Under the pieces are notes generated by a model that was given only the letters and a program-made list of their open reading frames with translations, was not told the DNA's origin and ran no database searches. The position numbers were made by a program, and so were the translations under genes. From CALGYY01 sp963678485 (GTDB lineage Bacteria; Bacteroidota; Bacteroidia; Bacteroidales; CAIWKO01), in contig OY782882.1 of the NCBI GenBank assembly GCA_963678485.1, positions 2,356,001 through 2,420,000 of the forward strand: a stretch of 64,000 bases of DNA, read 5' to 3'. Shown here one piece after another: positions 9,150-18,096 of the stretch. Numbering within the stretch: position 1 is the first letter of the stretch; every line of letters starts with the position of its first letter.

Positions 9150-9641
9150 CTAATCATTCGATACAACGCGCCCGTCATAGTCAATCAAATCTACCCCCGT
9201 AAATTTTTGCAATTGCTTCGCCCTTTTTAATGTGGCCGTATGTCGTGCACTAAAAAACAAATCGGAGTATTTTCCAAAGGATGCATTTCTACAATAATAT
9301 TGATGAGCATATCCGCGAATCACTTCATATATCTGAAACGGCTGCAATTGATCAAATGGAATTTGCTGCGTTGGCTCTTTACTCGATTTTACCGTGGCAA
9401 TTCGAGTTGTTGAATCAAAAGCAATTTTTACTCTTGGCAATAAGATATAGAACATTTCTCCGGCGCCCAATAACACTGCTGACAACCCACCAAAGATTAG
9501 TAACATGCTATAGTCGTTGATTAACGTTGTAATGATTAGCGCTCCGGCAAACACAAGAACGCCCGCAATTACAAACATTAAAAACAGACTGCTGCCCGTT
9601 TTACTGGCGAAGGGTTTGATGATTAAAATCGTAGTTTTCAT
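9150..9641 (-). CDS. Hypothetical two-helix membrane protein
   Basis: 163 residues from the ATG at 9641 (MKTTILIIKPF). Two adjacent hydrophobic segments at about 20-42 and 47-68 are followed by a soluble domain of about 95 residues rich in beta-type sequence (VKIAFDSTTRIATVKSS, IPFDQLQPFQIYEVI). This layout resembles small bacterial-PH-like membrane proteins, but no signature is strong enough to name. A further in-frame ATG 24 codons upstream (9713) adds a stretch without likeness, so the shorter start is preferred. No functional hint from neighbours: it ends against the convergent repeat-protein gene and is divergent from gltX. Confidence 0.6.
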   Translation of the reverse strand: MKTTILIIKPFASKTGSSLFLMFVIAGVLVFAGALIITTLINDYSMLLIFGGLSAVLLGAGEMFYILLPRVKIAFDSTTRIATVKSSKEPTQQIPFDQLQPFQIYEVIRGYAHQYYCRNASFGKYSDLFFSARHTATLKRAKQLQKFTGVDLIDYDGRVVSND

Positions 9642-9912
9642 GGATTCAATTTGGTGAATTCTGTTGAATAGCTGTATGTTTATTTCATCCAAATATATAA
9701 ATAAAATAAACATCAGTGTTTTTAATGCGATATTGACTGGAGATAAAAGTCTTGGTATAAATCAAATGCTACAATGAGAATCTTGCTTACATGCTTCTTC
9801 TATCCTCTTTTAGGTAAGCCACATTATTTATAGACTGACTCTAATACATCTTCGTTTCTATTTTCAAAAAACAAAACACTCCCCTGCTTTTCTTCATTTC
9901 CGCATTTAACCT

Positions 9913-9920
9913 TACTTTTG
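9913..9920 (+). promoter_or_regulatory. Candidate -7 box of gltX
   Basis: TACTTTTG, matching the Bacteroidota -7 consensus TAnnTTTG, 14 bases before the gltX ATG. No clear TTTG at the -33 spacing. The short distance implies a very short leader. Confidence 0.5.
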
Positions 9921-9934
9921 CAAAAAAATCCTTC

Positions 9935-11461
9935 ATGGCAGAACGAGAAATCAGAGTGCGATTTGCACCCAGTCCTACCGGACCCCTTCATATTGGCGGT
10001 GTACGCACTGCTTTGTACAATTATCTTTTTGCGCGCAAAAGCGGTGGAAAAATGATCCTTCGTATTGAGGATACGGATCAAACCCGATTCGTCCCTGGTG
10101 CAGAAGATTATATTGTTGAATCCCTTCAATGGTGCGGAATTGAGTTTGACGAAGGCGTACATGTGGGCGGACCTCATGCTCCTTATCGCCAAAGCGAACG
10201 TAAGGAAATGTATAAACAATATGCTGATGATCTGTTACAAAAGGGCTTTGCTTATTATGCATTCGATACTCCGGAATCACTAGATACACTGAGAAAAGAC
10301 GCGGAAGCGGCCAAAAAGACGTTTGTGTATAATGCGGTTACTCGTAAGCAACTTCGCAATTCTCTAAGCATGTCTGCTGAAGAAGTAAGCGAATGCCTGA
10401 GTCGTGGTGATCAATATGTGATACGTATTCTTATTCCGGAAACGGGACAAGTAGTAGTGCAAGACTTGATCCGCGGCACGGTCAAGGTTGATTGTGCACA
10501 GCTTGATGATAAAGTATTGTACAAATCTGATGGTATGCCAACCTATCATTTGGCGAATGTGGTGGATGATCATTTAATGAACATTTCTCATGTTATTCGC
10601 GGCGAAGAATGGCTTCCCTCTGCTCCAATGCATGTCTTGCTTTATCAGTATTTCGGATGGACCGACACTATGCCGCAGTTTGCGCACCTACCCCTATTGT
10701 TGAAGCCAGACGGCAATGGCAAACTAAGTAAACGCGATGGAGATCGTTTGGGATTTCCTGTTTTTCCGTTGCGTTGGACAGATCCTAAAACTGCTGAGGT
10801 TTCTTCCGGATACCGCGAATCGGGCTATTTCCCGGATGCCTTCATCAATATGCTTGCATTATTAGGATGGAACTCAGGTACCGAACAGGAGCTTTTCAAC
10901 ATGAAAGAACTTATTCAGGCTTTTTCGCTCGAACATGTCGGAAAATCGGGTTCCAAATTCGATTTGGAAAAGGCAAAATGGTTCAACCATCAATATCTGT
11001 TACAGAAATCGGATGCAGAACTTGCCGCAATGTGGATTCCTGTCCTTAGGGAGAAGAATGTAAATGTCAGTGAAGACTTTATTCTTCAGGTGATTCCCTT
11101 AATAAAAGAGCGAGTGCATTTTGTTTCTGAAATGTGGGATCAATCATGGTTCTTGTTCAACAATCCGGAATCCTACGATGAGGCGATTATTAAAAAACGT
11201 TGGTCACCAGAGATGCCGGAAATCCTCAGAAATATAATCCTTGTCCTTTTAGCTACAGAACCGTTTTCCCGTGAGAATCTTGAGACGATGGTGAAAGGCC
11301 ATATACAAGAAAAAAATCTTAATATGGGACAGGTGATGAACGTTCTGCGTTTATGCATGGTAGGTTCATCCACCGGACCAGATTTGATTTCTATGATGAC
11401 CTTGTTGGGAAAGGATTTGGTGGTTAAACGTATTGAGAATGCCATCACTGCTATAAAATAA
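9935..11461 (+). CDS. gltX: Glutamate--tRNA ligase
   Basis: 508 residues, the normal length of bacterial GluRS. Attaches glutamate to tRNA-Glu in the cytosol. Class I synthetase signatures are clear: the HIGH motif as LHIGG in FAPSPTGPLHIGGVRTALYN (residues 11-30) and the KMSKS motif as KLSKR (263-267). The start MAEREIRVRFAPSPTG is typical. The C-terminal anticodon-binding part (about 330-508) is all helical-type sequence and complete. A glutaminyl-tRNA synthetase gene is also present at 18097, so this GluRS need not mischarge tRNA-Gln. Monocistronic, with a TAnnTTTG box close upstream. Confidence 0.97.
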   Translation: MAEREIRVRFAPSPTGPLHIGGVRTALYNYLFARKSGGKMILRIEDTDQTRFVPGAEDYIVESLQWCGIEFDEGVHVGGPHAPYRQSERKEMYKQYADDLLQKGFAYYAFDTPESLDTLRKDAEAAKKTFVYNAVTRKQLRNSLSMSAEEVSECLSRGDQYVIRILIPETGQVVVQDLIRGTVKVDCAQLDDKVLYKSDGMPTYHLANVVDDHLMNISHVIRGEEWLPSAPMHVLLYQYFGWTDTMPQFAHLPLLLKPDGNGKLSKRDGDRLGFPVFPLRWTDPKTAEVSSGYRESGYFPDAFINMLALLGWNSGTEQELFNMKELIQAFSLEHVGKSGSKFDLEKAKWFNHQYLLQKSDAELAAMWIPVLREKNVNVSEDFILQVIPLIKERVHFVSEMWDQSWFLFNNPESYDEAIIKKRWSPEMPEILRNIILVLLATEPFSRENLETMVKGHIQEKNLNMGQVMNVLRLCMVGSSTGPDLISMMTLLGKDLVVKRIENAITAIK

Positions 11462-11901
11462 GATGAAGAGCGAATGTCATAATCTTCACAAATGAAGGCC
11501 TATTGCCGATGATGTTTGTGAAATTGCTCATCAATATTGAATTATAGCAGGTCAATCTTTCAGAGCTGTTTAGTATAAAAGAATACGACCATTGGTGCTT
11601 TAAGGATTCTTTTACTATCTTGAAGTATTGCAATGCTATTGTTCAGAGCGAGTGCGCGGGCCTGTCAAAGCAAGCGGGCGTTGGCGAGAGCGGGGGAATA
11701 GCATTTTGCTTTGACTAGAATTTTGGATCAACCTTTTGTTCATGCAAAAGGTTGAATTCAAAGAGAATTAACAACACAGATAGTTGCGTTCTTGTTAAAA
11801 GTGACAAATTATCAATTGATTTCTAATGTTAGGGCTCCGTTGATTAATTTCTTCTCCTCAACAATACGAATTGATCGTTTTTTAACCTATCAACACCTCC
11901 A
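11462..11901. other. Gene-free gap holding repeat copy B
   Basis: 440 bases between the convergent gltX and dnaE2-like genes. Apart from the repeat at 11500-11765 nothing is recognisable; no strong terminator with a U-tract was seen for either gene. Confidence 0.5.
11500..11765. repeat. Structured dispersed repeat, short form (copy B)
   Basis: Copy of the element at 2600-3045. It lacks the 183-base inner part: sequence goes directly from GCAAGCGGGCGT to TGGCGAGAGCGGGGG. The end hairpin (11728-11755, TCAACCTTTTG-ttcatg-CAAAAGGTTGA) differs from copy A by one base on each arm, keeping the stem intact. Confidence 0.65.
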
Positions 11902-14844
11902 TCAAATTGAGCGTGGATCAGGCAGAATAGGAAGCCTCGCCAGCTTTTCGACCTGCAGACTTGGATAGCCAAATTCTTCGGTAATCTTGCCAAGGATGAG
12001 GTAGGTGCCGTATCCCCGAAAGGGAAATTTTTTCAGAGAATCGGGAAAGTGAACGCTGTCGAAAAATTCTCCGTTTACATCCAGAAAAGTTCCAAAGTGC
12101 ATCAGCTCTTTTTTGATGGTTCGTATGTATTTCAAGGTAACCAAATGACCAACCATGCGCACGGTTTTTCCTACATGCAGTCCCAGTTGGGTAGCCGGGA
12201 TATCGCCGCGAAATGCGGTTTTCAGCAGGTCGAACCAGCTGCAACTTACAGGAAAGCCCAGTAATTCGATTTCGTCGTAAGCATCTTCCAATGGATTATG
12301 CACCAGTTCCGGAAGTACATATGTTTTTACAGGACTTTGAAACAAGGTTTGAACGTAAGGGTTGGGTTTACGTTTGGCCAGATGTAAATGAATCTGCCAT
12401 AAAAGCTGTGCTTTTGAAGGATTCATTGTACGTAATGCTCCACATTTAACAAGAATATATAATTGTTCCAGTGTGATGTTGACTCGTTGCAGCAGGTCTT
12501 CCATTGAGGTATAGTGCCCGTTACGATTGCGCTCTTCCAGCAACGCCGTCACAACCTGACTTTCCAAATTTGCAATATGGGTAAACCCGATAAAAATTTC
12601 TTTGCCATCGATGCATGTGTTGTACTGACTTCGATTCACACAGGGTAAGTGTAATATTCCGCCCCAGCGGCGCGCTTCATTAAAGTATACCCAGGAACGG
12701 TAAAACCCACCGAAGTTGTTGATGACAGCCACCATGAAATCGATAGGATAGTAGGTTTTGAGAAATAAACTTTGATAAGACTCAACGGCATAACTTGCAG
12801 AATGGGCTTTAGAGAAGGAATATCCTGCGAACGAGTCAATCTGACGCCAGACTTCTTTGGTGATTTCTTCAGTATATCCTCGTTCGCGGCAATTGCTAAA
12901 GAACTTCCCTGTGATGCGCGCAAGTTCTTTGTGTCCGCGAAACTTCCCGCTCATGGCGCGACGCAGCACATCAGCATCACCAAGATCGAGTCCGGCAAAA
13001 TGATGACATACCTTGAGCACATCCTCCTGATAAACCATTACGCCAAAGGTTTCCTCAAGTTGCTCTTTCATGACTGGATGCAAATAATTGAATTTATCCG
13101 GATTGTGAAATCTGTAAATATATTCGCGCATCATACCTGAACGCGCTACACCCGGCCGAATGATGGAGCTTGCAGCGACCAACGTAAGATAATCTTCGCA
13201 GCGCAATTTTTTTATCAGACTTCGCATGGCAGGACTTTCAATGTAGAAACAGCCCAGTGTCTCTCCTGCTTTTAGCATTTGACGGACTTTTTCATCTTGC
13301 TTAAAACGTTTTACATCGTGCACATCAACATCAACACCGTGATTTGCTTTTACAATTTCGACACATTCCTTAATGTGCCCAATGCCGCGCTGACTGAGAA
13401 TATCCAGCTTTTCGTAACCAATTTCCTCCGCAACATACATATCCCATTGTGTGGTGGGAAAACCCTTGGGAGGCATATCCAGCGCGGAATAGAAAGTTAT
13501 GGGCTCTTCCGAGATTAGCACTCCTCCTGCATGTATAGAGCGAACATTAGGAAAATCGGCCATTTGCTGTGCTAATGCATGGATTTTAGAACAGATGGGA
13601 TCCTGCGCGGCACAACGTTCGGGGTTTTCGGTAAGGGCATCGATTTCTTCTTTCGGAAGACCATAGACTTTGCCCAGTTCACGGTATGTAGAGCGATCGC
13701 GAAAAGTGGACGTTGCACCTAACAGCGATGTATAGCGTGTTCCATAGCGTTTAAAAATATAGTCCAGCACTTCATCCCGTTCTTTCCATGAATAGTCAAT
13801 ATCAAAATCAGGAGGAGAGGAGCGTTTGGGATTTAGAAAACGTTCGAAATAAAGATCGAGTTCTATGGGGTCAACATCAGTAATGCGAAGACAATAGGCA
13901 ACAATAGAGTTGGCTCCACTGCCGCGTCCCACATGATAAAATCCTCGCGACATGGAATAACGAATGATGTCCCATGTGATGAGAAAGTATGCGGAAAATC
14001 CAAGATGGTCGATAATCTCCAACTCATGCGTTACGCGTTTTAAGGCTTCTTTGTTACTTTTTCCATAGCGATAAGATAATCCGTCGTAAGCCAGTTTCCT
14101 TAGTAAAATCAGGTCATCCGAGGAATTTCCGGTAAAGGTTTTTCTGTTTTTTACTTTTTTAAGATCTATGGAAAGATTGCAGGTATCGCTTATTTGAAGC
14201 GTACTTTGAATCAGCTGCGGAAGCATTTCAAACAGGGCTTGTGCTTCTTCGGGGATTAGCATAAACTCTTCGGGACCGGCTAACATCGCGGGTTCCAGTT
14301 TGGTGATGAGTGTATTGTGATCAATAGCCCGTAAATTCATATGCAACAAAAAACCTTCACGATTCTCGAAAGTGACCGGAAGAAAAGCCATCATTTTATG
14401 CAGTACCGCTTTTCTCACATTCGCGCGAAGCTTATTCACCTCACCTGCCTTTACAGCGATATATTCATTCTCGTTTAAGACACGATCAATAGGCGCCCCA
14501 AAGGGTAATAATACTACGGAATGAAGAAAGACCGGAGGCTCTGCAGGGAAGGCCGTTTTGCTAAAATTATGTTCGGTAAGGAATTCATTAATCTCGTGCA
14601 ATCCTTCATGATTTCTTGCAATGGCTGTATAAACCCAGCTGTCTTTATTTCGGAACTCGACGCCAACAATAGGCTTGACGCCCTTTTCGCGACAAGCCAA
14701 TATAAAATCGGGAATGCCCATCGAACAATTGATGTCGGTCAATGCCAATGCCTGAATGCCTTTCTCTATTGCGAGATCCACCAGCCTTTCGGGTGAAAGG
14801 GTTCCAAAGCGCAGACTAAAATAGGAATGGCAGAAGGGAAGCAT
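11902..14844 (-). CDS. DNA polymerase III alpha subunit, short DnaE2-like form
   Basis: 980 residues, clearly shorter than replicative DnaE (about 1150-1200). An N-terminal PHP domain starts at once (HSYFSLRFGTLSPERLVDLA). The polymerase catalytic motif PDFDID is at 345-350, and FAGYSFSKAHSASYA marks the finger region. A helix-hairpin-helix and an OB-like segment (about 900-960) end the protein; the replicative tau-binding tail seems to be missing. Family knowledge: short DnaE paralogues act in error-prone bypass with Y-family polymerases. Here a dinB and a lexA-like gene lie 47 kb away and share an upstream 20-base element with this gene, which supports that role. The replicative dnaE is not in the window, so its being the second copy is inference. 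Confidence 0.9.
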   Translation of the reverse strand: MLPFCHSYFSLRFGTLSPERLVDLAIEKGIQALALTDINCSMGIPDFILACREKGVKPIVGVEFRNKDSWVYTAIARNHEGLHEINEFLTEHNFSKTAFPAEPPVFLHSVVLLPFGAPIDRVLNENEYIAVKAGEVNKLRANVRKAVLHKMMAFLPVTFENREGFLLHMNLRAIDHNTLITKLEPAMLAGPEEFMLIPEEAQALFEMLPQLIQSTLQISDTCNLSIDLKKVKNRKTFTGNSSDDLILLRKLAYDGLSYRYGKSNKEALKRVTHELEIIDHLGFSAYFLITWDIIRYSMSRGFYHVGRGSGANSIVAYCLRITDVDPIELDLYFERFLNPKRSSPPDFDIDYSWKERDEVLDYIFKRYGTRYTSLLGATSTFRDRSTYRELGKVYGLPKEEIDALTENPERCAAQDPICSKIHALAQQMADFPNVRSIHAGGVLISEEPITFYSALDMPPKGFPTTQWDMYVAEEIGYEKLDILSQRGIGHIKECVEIVKANHGVDVDVHDVKRFKQDEKVRQMLKAGETLGCFYIESPAMRSLIKKLRCEDYLTLVAASSIIRPGVARSGMMREYIYRFHNPDKFNYLHPVMKEQLEETFGVMVYQEDVLKVCHHFAGLDLGDADVLRRAMSGKFRGHKELARITGKFFSNCRERGYTEEITKEVWRQIDSFAGYSFSKAHSASYAVESYQSLFLKTYYPIDFMVAVINNFGGFYRSWVYFNEARRWGGILHLPCVNRSQYNTCIDGKEIFIGFTHIANLESQVVTALLEERNRNGHYTSMEDLLQRVNITLEQLYILVKCGALRTMNPSKAQLLWQIHLHLAKRKPNPYVQTLFQSPVKTYVLPELVHNPLEDAYDEIELLGFPVSCSWFDLLKTAFRGDIPATQLGLHVGKTVRMVGHLVTLKYIRTIKKELMHFGTFLDVNGEFFDSVHFPDSLKKFPFRGYGTYLILGKITEEFGYPSLQVEKLARLPILPDPRSI

Positions 14845-14853
14845 TTTTTTGTG

Positions 14854-14897
14854 TGATTAAAAACTCGTCAATCGAGCGACGACAATATAATCATTTT
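14854..14897 (-). promoter_or_regulatory. Putative damage-regulon element upstream of the dnaE2-like gene
   Basis: Contains GACGACAATATAATCATTTT (14878-14897, + strand reading), 19 of 20 bases identical to 62049-62068 between dinB and the lexA-like gene, and in the same orientation relative to the leftward gene. A TGATTA (14854-14859) faces TAATCA (14888-14893) as an inverted pair. Inferred to be a shared operator/promoter. Confidence 0.6.
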
Positions 14898-15040
14898 TTT
14901 CACAACAGTAACTTAAGCGAAAGCGGTCTTTGTGATTATAATAATGACTCTGCTCGACTCCCGCAAACCCCTATTGACACTAATAACCCCAAGAACTCCC
15001 ATAACTCATTAACCAATTAACCATCCATTCCCTCAAAAAA

Positions 15041-15068
15041 GGGGATTCCGGATCAAGTCCGGGATGAC
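15041..15068. repeat. Dispersed palindromic repeat, copy 2
   Basis: GGGGATTCCGGATCAAGTCCGGGATGAC, the reverse-complement orientation of copy 1. It continues into a flank (CGTTAGTACTTATGTAGT) also found after copy 3. Confidence 0.8.
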
Positions 15069-15156
15069 TGATTCTATGAGGTCGTTAGTACTTATGTAGT
15101 ATCTTCCACAACCCCCACAGCCTTCCCCCCGACTCACTTCGGCTTCGACCACCGCA

Positions 15157-15270
15157 AACCCCATTAACCCCCCAACCCCATAACCCCATTAACCCCAATA
15201 ACCCCATCAACCCCATAACCCCATCAACCCCATTAACCCCATAACCCCAATAACCCCATCAACCCCATCA
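15157..15270. repeat. AACCCCAT(A/T) tandem array, longest copy
   Basis: About 13 imperfect units of 8-9 bases (AACCCCAT, AACCCCATT, AACCCCATC, AACCCCAAT) in a row. The complementary strand is a run of GGGG blocks spaced 4-5 bases apart, well suited to G-quadruplexes. The region 14845-15444 has no gene; besides this array it holds the copy-2 palindrome and scattered shorter AACCCC units from about 14970. Confidence 0.85.
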
Positions 15271-15357
15271 ACTAATTAGCTATCCGTCCAAAGCTCGCAC
15301 TCTACAAGAGATACAGAATAAAATAGTGATGTAGTCCCTGAAAAATCTGCAAAAAAA

Positions 15358-15388
15358 TTTGCTCAATTCAGAGAAAGTGCTAATTTTG
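15358..15388 (+). promoter_or_regulatory. Promoter of the lytic transglycosylase gene
   Basis: TTTG (15358-15361), 19 bases, TAATTTTG (15381-15388): an exact match to the Bacteroidota -33/-7 pattern. It predicts a leader of about 50 bases before the ATG at 15445. Confidence 0.7.
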
Positions 15389-15444
15389 TATACGGAAGTA
15401 TTCAAAAGGTTAACAAAATTGTAATTGTTCACATTAAAAAAAGG

Positions 15445-16878
15445 ATGTTCATGAGCGTACGGACGAACCCACGAACCCTTACCTATTCGCTTGTTGCAGG
15501 AGTTTTATGTTTCCTGACACTGCACACTCAGGTGCAGGCTCAATCAGGCAAGGACAGCAGTTTCATTAAAGATAGTCCTGTGGTTGCTCGACTCGATAGT
15601 CTTGCCACACTGGCATTCTTTAACAATCGTGATTTTACCACCAACAGGGATGTGTTGAATAAGTATCATTTCCCGGTGGATTCTATTCCTGTCTATCCTG
15701 ATTCTGTCTATCGCGCTCGTATCGAGCAAATGAACCTGCAATCACCATTTCAATTTGTGTATAACGACCAGGTAAAATCATTTATCGAATTATATGCGTA
15801 TAAAAAACGCAAACTGGCCGCGCGCATGATGGGCCTCGCCGAACTTTACTTCCCGATGTTTGAAGAACAACTCGACATCTACGATGTTCCTCTGGAAATG
15901 AAATATCTTGCTATTATCGAATCTGCACTTAATCCTATAGCACGTTCGCGCGTCGGTGCATCCGGACTGTGGCAATTTATGCTTACTACAGGAAAAATGT
16001 ACGATTTGCAGGTGACCTCTTATGTCGACGAACGTCTCGATCCTTATAAATCTACTGTTGCCGCTTGCAAACATATGCGTGATCTTTATAATATTTATCA
16101 TGACTGGGCACTTGTACTCGCTGCATATAATGCTGGTGCAGGAACCATCAATCGCGCAATCCGTACTGCTGCTCTTGATAGCAATCAACGCGTTACTTAT
16201 TGGAACATTCGTCCATACCTGCCTGCAGAAACACAAGGATACGTGCCTGCCTTTATTGGCGTCTGTTATATTATGACTTATACTGCAGAACATAATATTT
16301 ATCCCTATGCGCCTGAGTATTTCTACGAAGGCGTTGATACGATTACATTACGCAAAAGTGTTACATTCGGACAAATTGCAGGTTACCTTTGTATTCCCAT
16401 TGAGCAGGTTCAATTTCTGAATCCGGCTTATAAAAAGGGAATCATACCTGCATCTCCAGAAACACCCTATGTCTTACGCTTACCACGTGCTGCAATGGCC
16501 GATTTTGTAAATAATCAGCCATCGGTTTATGCTTATAAATCGTCTGAGGAAATACAGGCAGAAAAAGACCTTGCTGTTGCATCAACATTGAAACCGGCTG
16601 TCACTACAAATACACCTTCTGCAAATAGTACTGCGCAGAATGCTGGAACACCTACTAAATCAACTTCTTCACAAACAACCGTAAGTAATTCTCAACCTAC
16701 GAAACCCACCACATATAATAAATATGTGTATCATACCGTTCAACGTGGTGATAGTTTGTGGAGTATTGCGGGACGATACAAAGGAGCAAGTGTTGAAGAG
16801 ATTCGCCGTTTGAACGGTCTGAAGGGAAATGCAACCATTTATCCCGGACAGAAACTAAAGGTTGGAATCACGGGATAA
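15445..16878 (+). CDS. MltD-like membrane-bound lytic transglycosylase with LysM domain
   Basis: 477 residues. A signal peptide (about 1-33) is followed by a coil-rich spacer and an SLT (goose-lysozyme-like) domain at about 140-290. The catalytic Glu is E159 in LAIIESALNP. The usual SLT features follow: ARSRVGASGLWQFM and AAYNAGAGTIN. A Ser/Thr-rich linker (about 385-425) leads to one C-terminal LysM domain (about 430-475: HTVQRGDSLWSIAGRY, IYPGQKLKV). Family knowledge: MltD-type enzymes cut peptidoglycan to 1,6-anhydro-muropeptides in the periplasm, LysM binding the glycan. Other MltD proteins often have two or more LysM units. An ATG at 15451 is a possible alternative start. Confidence 0.92.
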   Translation: MFMSVRTNPRTLTYSLVAGVLCFLTLHTQVQAQSGKDSSFIKDSPVVARLDSLATLAFFNNRDFTTNRDVLNKYHFPVDSIPVYPDSVYRARIEQMNLQSPFQFVYNDQVKSFIELYAYKKRKLAARMMGLAELYFPMFEEQLDIYDVPLEMKYLAIIESALNPIARSRVGASGLWQFMLTTGKMYDLQVTSYVDERLDPYKSTVAACKHMRDLYNIYHDWALVLAAYNAGAGTINRAIRTAALDSNQRVTYWNIRPYLPAETQGYVPAFIGVCYIMTYTAEHNIYPYAPEYFYEGVDTITLRKSVTFGQIAGYLCIPIEQVQFLNPAYKKGIIPASPETPYVLRLPRAAMADFVNNQPSVYAYKSSEEIQAEKDLAVASTLKPAVTTNTPSANSTAQNAGTPTKSTSSQTTVSNSQPTKPTTYNKYVYHTVQRGDSLWSIAGRYKGASVEEIRRLNGLKGNATIYPGQKLKVGITG

Positions 16879-16936
16879 GCACTCAAACTACCCAATTTTA
16901 CTGGCATTGCAACATCAACCATTAATCTTTGATTAT

Positions 16937-18016
16937 ATGAGAAAAGTGATCGTATGCATTTTTGTTTGTTGGGCAATTACACTACAGGCTCAACCGGAGT
17001 TCTATTATCAGCCTCAGTCCTATGATTATAAAATATCGGAGTGGAGCCGATATTTGATTGGAAAAGAAATAGCAGATCTTGGAATCAAAAAGGTGGTCGC
17101 GTATGAGGAGATCCCCCATGCAAAGAAAGGAAGTCTGGGTAAGTATAAAACCGAAGAAACTGTTTACGATGACAATCATCGAATGACCTCTCATGAAACA
17201 TGGAAACAGAATGGCACACTGAAGAAAAGATATACTGTGGAATATGCAGGTTATGATTGTATCATACGTATGTATAATGCGAAGGGGATACTCGAAAATT
17301 CTACCATTTATAAATATGATGCCGACAGCAACCTCACGCTATTTGAACAGCAGCAAGGGCCTGAATGTAAACTGCAACGACGTATGGTGACCACCTACAA
17401 TAATGAGCATCATATGCTTGAGCGCAGCGTTTTCGGTAAGAAGGGCAAACTTAGCGATCGCTGGGTCTACGAATATAATGGAAAAAAATTATGGAGGTCG
17501 ATAGCCTACGATGGTAAGGGGAAGATACTGCATACATGGAATCATGATTGTTTGCCCGAAGGCACTGAGCAAGGGAAAAACTCAAAAGACACGACCACTA
17601 TCTGCAGGAAATTCGAAACGGATAAAGATGGTAATCTTCTTATAGTAACACGCACTGCAGATGAAAAAGGGAATTACGTAATGGGGCGGACCATTTATTA
17701 TCCGGACACTGTACTGAAAGCCTATTATACATATGATTATAAAGGTAATATCTTGTCTTCCTGGGTAGCCAATAACAAATACAACAACTATAGCGAATAT
17801 TTCCTTTATTACAAAGGCAAAGAAACGCAGCATGTCTATAACGAATTTAAGGATGGACTGCGTGTTCGGAGTGATGTATATTTTAGAAAAAGGCCCGCTC
17901 AATCAACCAGGTTTTTTTATGATCAGAATAAATGTCTGGTCAAGGCCGAACGTTGGGATGATATCGATAAAGAATTACTTAGCACTCACTATTTCGAGAT
18001 ATCCACAAGCTTGTAA
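16937..18016 (+). CDS. Secreted hypothetical protein with YD-like repeats
   Basis: 359 residues from the ATG at 16937, chosen because it opens with a signal peptide (MRKVIVCIFVCWAITLQAQ); the longer frame starting at 16862 overlaps the previous gene. The mature part is a series of short beta-type units with patterns such as YDDNHRMTSHETW, YDADSNLTLFEQQ, YNNEHHMLERSV, YDGKGKILHTW and YDYKGNILSSW. These resemble the YD/MORN-like 'toxin_RHS core' repeats seen in Bacteroidota surface proteins. It lacks a T9SS tail. Lies 58 bases after the transglycosylase, so co-transcription is possible. No function can be given. Confidence 0.7.
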   Translation: MRKVIVCIFVCWAITLQAQPEFYYQPQSYDYKISEWSRYLIGKEIADLGIKKVVAYEEIPHAKKGSLGKYKTEETVYDDNHRMTSHETWKQNGTLKKRYTVEYAGYDCIIRMYNAKGILENSTIYKYDADSNLTLFEQQQGPECKLQRRMVTTYNNEHHMLERSVFGKKGKLSDRWVYEYNGKKLWRSIAYDGKGKILHTWNHDCLPEGTEQGKNSKDTTTICRKFETDKDGNLLIVTRTADEKGNYVMGRTIYYPDTVLKAYYTYDYKGNILSSWVANNKYNNYSEYFLYYKGKETQHVYNEFKDGLRVRSDVYFRKRPAQSTRFFYDQNKCLVKAERWDDIDKELLSTHYFEISTSL

Positions 18017-18062
18017 TATTCTTTGATGCGACTCTCTCACTAGGTGCAAAATAAAAATTGTG

Positions 18063-18070
18063 TACCTTTG
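18063..18070 (+). promoter_or_regulatory. Candidate -7 box of glnS
   Basis: TACCTTTG, a match to TAnnTTTG, 26 bases before the glnS ATG at 18097. No TTTG is found at the usual -33 spacing. Confidence 0.45.
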
Positions 18071-18096
18071 TCTTCCTTAAAAAAGAAGCAAAGTTT

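Noticed and set aside
15157..15270. CRISPR array
   Set aside because: Units are 8-9 bases without unique spacers; no cas genes in the window.
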